64,000 bases of DNA from JAADHX01 sp964569385 (GTDB taxonomy: Bacteria; Actinomycetota; Acidimicrobiia; Acidimicrobiales; Poriferisodalaceae). A program made the position numbers and the translations under genes. The notes beneath the pieces are model-generated. The model was not told the origin of the DNA and ran no database searches. It saw only the letters and a list, made by a program, of their open reading frames with translations. How positions within the stretch are numbered: position 1 is the first letter of the stretch; each line of letters begins with the position of its first letter. The stretch spans positions 61,237 to 125,236 of the forward strand of contig CAZMUM010000008.1 of assembly GCA_964569385.1 (NCBI GenBank), written 5' to 3'. Positions 59,909 through 64,000 of this stretch are shown one piece after another.

Positions 59909-60802
59909 ATGCGTTTTAGCTTTTGGTCAGGGAATGCACACTCTTGGGACGAAATTGTCGAGGCGTGTCAGCACGCCGAGGCCACGGGGTGGGATGGCAT
60001 TTGGCTGGCCGATCACTTCATGCCGTTCACGGGTGCCGATGATGGTCCGTACCACGAGGCTTGGACGATGCTGGCTGGCCTGGCGGTTGCGGTGCCACGA
60101 ATCCGCATTGGGCCGCTCGTGACGGGCAACACCTATAGGAACCCGGGTGTATTGGCCAAGATGGCGGCGACGGTCGACCATATGAGTGGCGGTCGCTGCG
60201 TGCTCGGTCTCGGTTCTGGGTGGCAGGAGAATGAACACACTGCTTATGGCATCGAGTACCTCACCGCGGGTGCGAGGCTCGACAAGCTCGAAGAGTCGGT
60301 CGAGATCGTGCGCTCGTTGCTCAGCCAGGAACGAACCAGCTACGACGGCGAGCACTACAAGTTCGAAAACGCCCCGCTTGCACCTAAGCCGGTGCAGTCG
60401 CCGTTGCCCATCATGATCGGCGGCGGGGGCGAGAAGCGCACCCTGCGGATCACTGCCAAGCTGGCCGACGAATGGAATGTGTGGGGCACACCCGAGGTGC
60501 TCGAACACAAGAACGCGGTACTCAACGCCCATTGCGCCGACGTTGGCCGCGACCCGGCCGACATTCAGCGCTCGGCTGTGGCTTTGCTGTTCTTGGGCAC
60601 GCCGGCACCGACCGAAGGAGCCTTAGCTGGGCGGCCGTCGGTGTCTGGAACTGTCGAACAAGCCATCGACACCATTGGCCAATACCGAGACGCCGGCGTG
60701 GATGAGTTCATCGTGCCAGACTTCACGCTCGGTCCTCTCGACCCTCGTAAGGACACCATGGACGTGTTTATCAACGAGGTTGCATCGCAGTTCCGCGACT
60801 GA
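59909..60802 (+). CDS. LLM-class (luciferase-like) F420-dependent oxidoreductase
   Basis: 297 residues from ATG 59909 (MRFSFWSGNAHSWDEIVEA). The TIM-barrel flavin/F420 fold shows WDGIWLADHFMPF, RIRIGPLVTGNTYRNPGVLA, GRCVLGLGSGWQENEH and PLPIMIGGGGEKRTL, the standard landmarks of the actinobacterial F420 group with a cis-Gly-type bulge at TGNTYRNP. It transfers a hydride between deazaflavin F420 and an unknown organic substrate in the cytoplasm. A small hairpin (CACCGAA/TTCGGTG, 59818-59836) precedes the gene. Confidence 0.9.
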   Translation: MRFSFWSGNAHSWDEIVEACQHAEATGWDGIWLADHFMPFTGADDGPYHEAWTMLAGLAVAVPRIRIGPLVTGNTYRNPGVLAKMAATVDHMSGGRCVLGLGSGWQENEHTAYGIEYLTAGARLDKLEESVEIVRSLLSQERTSYDGEHYKFENAPLAPKPVQSPLPIMIGGGGEKRTLRITAKLADEWNVWGTPEVLEHKNAVLNAHCADVGRDPADIQRSAVALLFLGTPAPTEGALAGRPSVSGTVEQAIDTIGQYRDAGVDEFIVPDFTLGPLDPRKDTMDVFINEVASQFRD

Positions 60803-60861
60803 GCGACGTGTTGCTGGCTGTTCGCCGCGGCAAAAATGTTCAAGAAATAGCGTACGAGTGT

Positions 60862-60889
60862 TTGACGAACAGGCGTTCGGAGTTACAAT
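60862..60889 (+). promoter_or_regulatory. recA promoter
   Basis: TTGACG (60862-60867), a 16-base spacer and TACAAT (60884-60889) form a strong sigma-70-type promoter. It gives a leader of about 200 bases before the recA GTG. Confidence 0.7.
60866..60879. promoter_or_regulatory. LexA (SOS) box in the recA promoter
   Basis: CGAAC-AGGC-GTTCG is an exact match to the actinobacterial LexA consensus CGAAC-N4-GTTCG. It overlaps the end of the -35 element and fills the spacer, so LexA binding would block RNA polymerase until DNA damage triggers LexA cleavage. Confidence 0.85.
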
Positions 60890-61096
60890 GCTGTCATTGC
60901 GTTGGTCGGGGCTGCTAGCAATAGCGGCCGGTAGTTCTAAACAGCAACTGTCAGCAGCGCTTGGCAGTAACTGTCCCACCCCCAACGTAGGTTCTTGTGC
61001 ACGGGCTTCCCCACCGGAATAACCCACACATCCAACCAGCCACTTTCAACAGAACCAAGTTCGAAGAACTACAGAACTAGCCCAGGAGGCACCCCC

Positions 61097-62227
61097 GTGG
61101 AGCGAGAAAAGGCCCTAGAAATGGCCCTCTCACAGATCGATCGCCAGTTTGGCAAGGGATCGGTCATGAAGATGAGCGATAAGCCGTCCATGTCGGTCGA
61201 GGCAATCTCGACTGGCAGCCTCGCCTTAGATATTGCTCTTGGGATAGGTGGCCTCCCCCGTGGTCGCGTTGTCGAGATCTTCGGCCCAGAAGCTTCGGGT
61301 AAGTCGACACTTGCGATGCATGTGGTCGCCGAATCGCAGCGCAACGGCGGTATCTGTGCCTACATCGATGCCGAACACGCCATGGACCCAGAGTATGCGG
61401 CCAATCTCGGTGTCGATATCGACGAGCTGCTCATCTCTCAGCCAGACACCGGCGAACAAGCCCTCGAGATCACCGACATGCTCATCCGGTCGGGCGCGGT
61501 CGATGTCATCGTCATCGACTCTGTTGCTGCCCTCACCCCACGAGCCGAAATCGAAGGCGACATGGGCGACACCCACGTTGGCCTCCAGGCCAGGCTGATG
61601 AGCCAGGCATTGCGCAAGCTCACCGCCAACCTGAACAAGAGCAATACCATCTGCATCTTCATCAACCAGTTGCGAGAAAAGATTGGTGTCATGTTCGGTT
61701 CGCCCGAAACGACACCAGGCGGGCGTGCGCTCAAGTTCTACTCATCGGTCAGGATCGATATTCGCCGTATCGAAGCCATCAAGGACTCCGGGGAGGTAGT
61801 GGGCAGTCGTACTCGTTGCAAGCTAGTCAAGAACAAGGTTGCCCCACCGTTCCGCCAGGCCGAGTTCGACATCATGTACGGCACCGGCATTAGCCGCGAA
61901 GGTTCGCTGCTCGATGTTGGTGTCGAAAACGGTGTCGTCAAGAAGTCTGGTGCCTGGTACACCTACGAATCCGAACAGCTCGGCCAAGGCCGCGAGAACT
62001 CCAAGAAATTCTTGATGGCCAACCCCGAGATTGCCGTCGAGATCGACGACAAAATTCGCACCCTGCTTGGTGTCGGCAAAAAGTATGTCGAGGCTGCGGC
62101 CGCAGCGGCGCTGGCCGAAGCAGAGGCCGAAGCCAAAGCAGCAGCCGAGGCCGCAGAAGCTGAGTCCCAAGAAACAATCGACCTAACCGACCAGGCCGAC
62201 CTTGCCGAGAAGGTCGACGCCGAATAG
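61097..62227 (+). CDS. recA: RecA recombinase
   Basis: 376 residues from GTG 61097 (MEREKALEMALSQIDRQFGK), seven bases after AGGAGG; the longer upstream frame lies in the mRNA leader. Walker A GPEASGKST, Walker B IVIDSVAAL, loop L1 EIEGDMGDTHVGLQAR and loop L2 FINQLREKIGVMFGSPETT are intact with no intein. The C-terminus is acidic and alanine-rich (LAEAEAEAKAAAEAAEAES), longer than in E. coli. RecA coats single-stranded DNA, carries out strand exchange and promotes LexA self-cleavage. It is preceded by an SOS-controlled promoter and followed by a hairpin terminator; recX does not follow. Confidence 0.98.
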   Translation: MEREKALEMALSQIDRQFGKGSVMKMSDKPSMSVEAISTGSLALDIALGIGGLPRGRVVEIFGPEASGKSTLAMHVVAESQRNGGICAYIDAEHAMDPEYAANLGVDIDELLISQPDTGEQALEITDMLIRSGAVDVIVIDSVAALTPRAEIEGDMGDTHVGLQARLMSQALRKLTANLNKSNTICIFINQLREKIGVMFGSPETTPGGRALKFYSSVRIDIRRIEAIKDSGEVVGSRTRCKLVKNKVAPPFRQAEFDIMYGTGISREGSLLDVGVENGVVKKSGAWYTYESEQLGQGRENSKKFLMANPEIAVEIDDKIRTLLGVGKKYVEAAAAAALAEAEAEAKAAAEAAEAESQETIDLTDQADLAEKVDAE

Positions 62228-62252
62228 GCCGGTGATCTAACCCACGCCCCCC

Positions 62253-62282
62253 GACACGTCTTTGCTCCTAACAAGACGTGTC
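62253..62282 (+). terminator. recA terminator hairpin
   Basis: GACACGTCTT (62253-62262) and AAGACGTGTC (62273-62282) form a perfect 10-bp stem with a 10-base loop, 26 bases after the recA stop. No long T-tract follows. Confidence 0.7.
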
Positions 62283-62287
62283 ACCCT

Positions 62288-62450
62288 CAGCTGTCTGTGG
62301 CTGGAACAGCTGAACATGCCGGTGCCCGCGGAGTGAACCCTCACCCGCGGGCACTGCCGCGTTTAAGGCAGCAGACCCTGGAATGGCTGGGTCGACGACA
62401 GGTCATAAGGCCCGGCTAGTCCTAGCCCAAGCCAGCGATTAGGGCAGGAC
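62288..62450. other. Cluster of further hairpins after recA
   Basis: Three more inverted repeats follow: CAGCTGT/ACAGCTG (62288-62312), GTGCCCGCGG/CCGCGGGCAC (62322-62354, perfect 10 bp) and AGTCCTAGCCC/GGGCAGGACT (about 62419-62450), the last spanning the stop codon of the convergent lipoprotein gene. They may be terminators for both strands or a small structured RNA. Confidence 0.45.
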
Positions 62451-63788
62451 TGTAAAAGTCACCCGCATCGAAGACTCCTCGTTGTTTGAGTTCACTAGGT
62501 CGTACTCGATCGATTCGGGGACTCCGACCTCATTGAACTCGACTTCGAGCGTGAAATCACTTGAGGCGAAGCGACTGACCTCAGCGGCCCTTCTTTGGAC
62601 CAGTTGATGAAGGTCCTCAACGGTTAGCTCCCACGGGCCACAGGTCGCCAGAGCCTCGATCGGATCGGTTGCGGACTCTGTGACCACGCCGTTGCCGACG
62701 ACGTTGACCCACGTGCAGCCTTGCCTTCGTTGCATTCGGCTGTCGGTTACGGTCATCCGGTAGTCGCCGATGTTGGCCCTAGCCCACGCATCGATGGCGT
62801 TAGCGAGCGCCAGCTCGACGGTGGACGGATCTTCTCGGTCGTTGAGGGCCAACACCTCTGTGTCGGTGAGGACGACGAACGTAACTTCCAGACGCTGTTC
62901 CTCGTCGAAGCCGTTCTTCAAGTCGTACTCGATTGACTCTGGAACACCGAGCCGGTTGAAGACGACGTCAAGAGTGTCGGCGCCTGATGAATCGCCGTAT
63001 TGAGCAATTGAATTGGCCATATGTTGCACCTTGTCGTGAAGGTCCTCGACCGTTAACTCCTGGTGATAACACACCTGCCCGCTCGAAAGTGGATGGAGCG
63101 ACGCCTGGTTGAGTTCGCCGTTGGTAACCACTGTGATCCACCTACAGCCATGCGACCAAATATTGCGGGTTTCTGTTCCAATCAACTGATAACTGTCGAC
63201 GCCCGACTTGGCCCAGGCGCTCCTGGCGTCGTCGAGGGCCACCTCAACATCTGGCGCCAGTATCTCGGTCGGCGATTCGCTCTCGTCGTCGAGAGCCGCC
63301 AACATTTCTTGGGCGAGCACAGTGAAGGTCACTCGCAGCGAGGATTCCTCGTCGAAAGCGCTGGCTAGATCAAACTCGATCGATTCGGGTACACCAACGT
63401 CGTTGTACTCGACATCAAGGGTGTCTTGGCGTGAATCGGGCTCGCCGTACTGCCTGACCTCGTTGGCCATCTGGGCGATTCGACGATGTAGGTCTTCGAC
63501 CGTCAATGTCCTCTCTACGCAGAATGTGGCTCCGCCTGCCGTGAGGTCGGTCGTGGACTCCACGACGACGCCCTCCGCGACCACCGTGTGCCAAGTGCAT
63601 CCGAAGCTCCAATGGTTGCGACTCTCGGTGGCGCTGACCCGGTAGCTGCTGATGTCGGCGTTCTCCCAAGCGATCTTGGCATCGTTGAGATCACCCAGGG
63701 AGGCTTCGATGTCGGGCCCGCTCGAACTGCAGCTGGCGCCTACCAAGGCCAGCGCCACCGCCACGATCACCAGTCGTCGAATCACCAT
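62439..63788 (-). CDS. Lipoprotein with three tandem DUF6174-like domains
   Basis: 449 residues. A lipoprotein signal (RRLVIVAVALALVGASC, Cys20) is followed by three copies of a domain of about 130-140 residues (about 30-160, 175-305 and 315-449). Each repeat has W-x-x-(A/S)-x-(I/V)-x-(S/D)-Y, a G-C-x-W segment, LTVEDLH near the middle and GVPESIE(F/Y)DL with a VTF-V end, including two conserved cysteines per repeat. This pattern is that of DUF6174, small exported proteins of unknown function. It is surface-anchored. It lies convergent to recA and divergent from miaB, in the place where recX is often found. Confidence 0.8.
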   Translation of the reverse strand: MVIRRLVIVAVALALVGASCSSSGPDIEASLGDLNDAKIAWENADISSYRVSATESRNHWSFGCTWHTVVAEGVVVESTTDLTAGGATFCVERTLTVEDLHRRIAQMANEVRQYGEPDSRQDTLDVEYNDVGVPESIEFDLASAFDEESSLRVTFTVLAQEMLAALDDESESPTEILAPDVEVALDDARSAWAKSGVDSYQLIGTETRNIWSHGCRWITVVTNGELNQASLHPLSSGQVCYHQELTVEDLHDKVQHMANSIAQYGDSSGADTLDVVFNRLGVPESIEYDLKNGFDEEQRLEVTFVVLTDTEVLALNDREDPSTVELALANAIDAWARANIGDYRMTVTDSRMQRRQGCTWVNVVGNGVVTESATDPIEALATCGPWELTVEDLHQLVQRRAAEVSRFASSDFTLEVEFNEVGVPESIEYDLVNSNNEESSMRVTFTVLP

Positions 63789-63873
63789 GGTTCAACCGTA
63801 CCCCTGAAGGTCTCGACCATACCCTCGGCTAACTCTCGGTTAGACGACCCGGCAGCCAATAGGCTTGAGGGCT

Positions 63874-64000
63874 GTGACTCGCAAGTACATCGTGCGCACG
63901 TTTGGCTGCCAAATGAACGTTCACGATTCCGAACGCATAGCTGGATTGCTCGAAGCCGATGGCCTCGAACAGACCGACGCGATCGACGACGCCGATGTAG
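63874..64000 (+). CDS. miaB: tRNA-2-methylthio-N6-dimethylallyladenosine synthase MiaB, N-terminal part
   Basis: 42 residues are visible before the window ends. GTG 63874 starts TRKYIVRTFGCQMNVHDSER, the MiaB form of the UPF0004 domain with the first cluster cysteine in TFGCQMN, in contrast to GCPKNE of RimO at 32891. The complete enzyme is a radical SAM methylthiotransferase that modifies A37 of tRNAs reading U-starting codons. Its proximity to recA is typical for actinobacteria. Confidence 0.9.
   Translation, partial: MTRKYIVRTFGCQMNVHDSERIAGLLEADGLEQTDAIDDADV

Noticed and set aside
60995..61096. N-terminal extension of RecA
   Set aside because: The region is the untranslated leader after the SOS promoter, and AGGAGG lies just before GTG 61097.

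Overview
The window reads as a chromosomal segment of a high-GC actinobacterium, most likely class Acidimicrobiia. This is inferred from the gene order rimO-pgsA-cinA, the recA-to-miaB neighbourhood, an actinobacterial-type LexA box (CGAAC-N4-GTTCG) in the recA promoter, an F420-type luciferase-like oxidoreductase, a DUF6159-like membrane protein and a secreted protein with GYW...GGIFAFGDA repeats. I could not run a similarity search, so all family names rest on motifs read from the translations. I saw no rRNA, no tRNA and no CRISPR array. The first gene (MFS transporter) and the last (miaB) are cut by the window edges.

Layout. 0-4 kb: MFS transporter end, cold-shock protein, a decayed integrase and a pair of exported proteins. 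4.0-9.3 kb: a GntR/UTRA regulator, then a two-gene membrane molybdoenzyme operon in which the Fe-S and NrfD-type membrane subunits are fused. 9.4-12.4 kb: a secreted M15 peptidase with repeats and a ferritin-like unknown. 12.4-22.2 kb: a glycan cluster (NeuD-like acyltransferase, two-domain GT2, DegT aminotransferase, giant GT2/methyltransferase, GT2-TPR). 22.3-32.8 kb: pirin, MFS transporter, DUF6159 protein, a type II restriction-modification pair, a cyclase-STAND ATPase regulator and an alpha/beta hydrolase lipoprotein. 32.9-36.0 kb: rimO, pgsA, cinA. 36.4-49.1 kb: one eight-gene co-directional operon with start/stop overlaps (two membrane proteins, ABC ATPase, ABC permease, a Gly-Gln-rich membrane protein, MoxR, DUF58, and a 1497-residue protein with three VWA domains). 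49.2-53.8 kb: a graveyard of IS1634-type and IS982-type transposases around a second pair of exported proteins. 53.7-64 kb: a solitary ccmF-like gene, an aminotransferase, a SEC-C protein, an LLM oxidoreductase, recA, a triple-repeat lipoprotein in the place where recX is often found, and the start of miaB.

How the parts work together. The MoxR/DUF58/VWA/ABC operon is the largest coherent system and looks like a cell-envelope machine whose AAA+ ATPase acts on VWA membrane proteins; its substrate is unknown. The molybdoenzyme operon has its own readable promoter and probably exchanges electrons with the quinone pool from the cytoplasmic side. The glycan cluster would make and attach an amino-sugar-containing surface glycan. 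recA is under SOS control. Two loci (1.8-3.6 and 49.9-51.7 kb) each pair a related four-cysteine exported protein with a different secreted partner and sit beside mobile-element remains; they are the best candidates for an undescribed small accessory module.

Structural novelties besides genes are a 66-bp hairpin element present twice (9285 and 56890), a short repeat family that brackets the restriction-modification genes, 22-bp direct repeats beside the transposase remnants, and several start-site corrections supported by promoters or ribosome binding sites.
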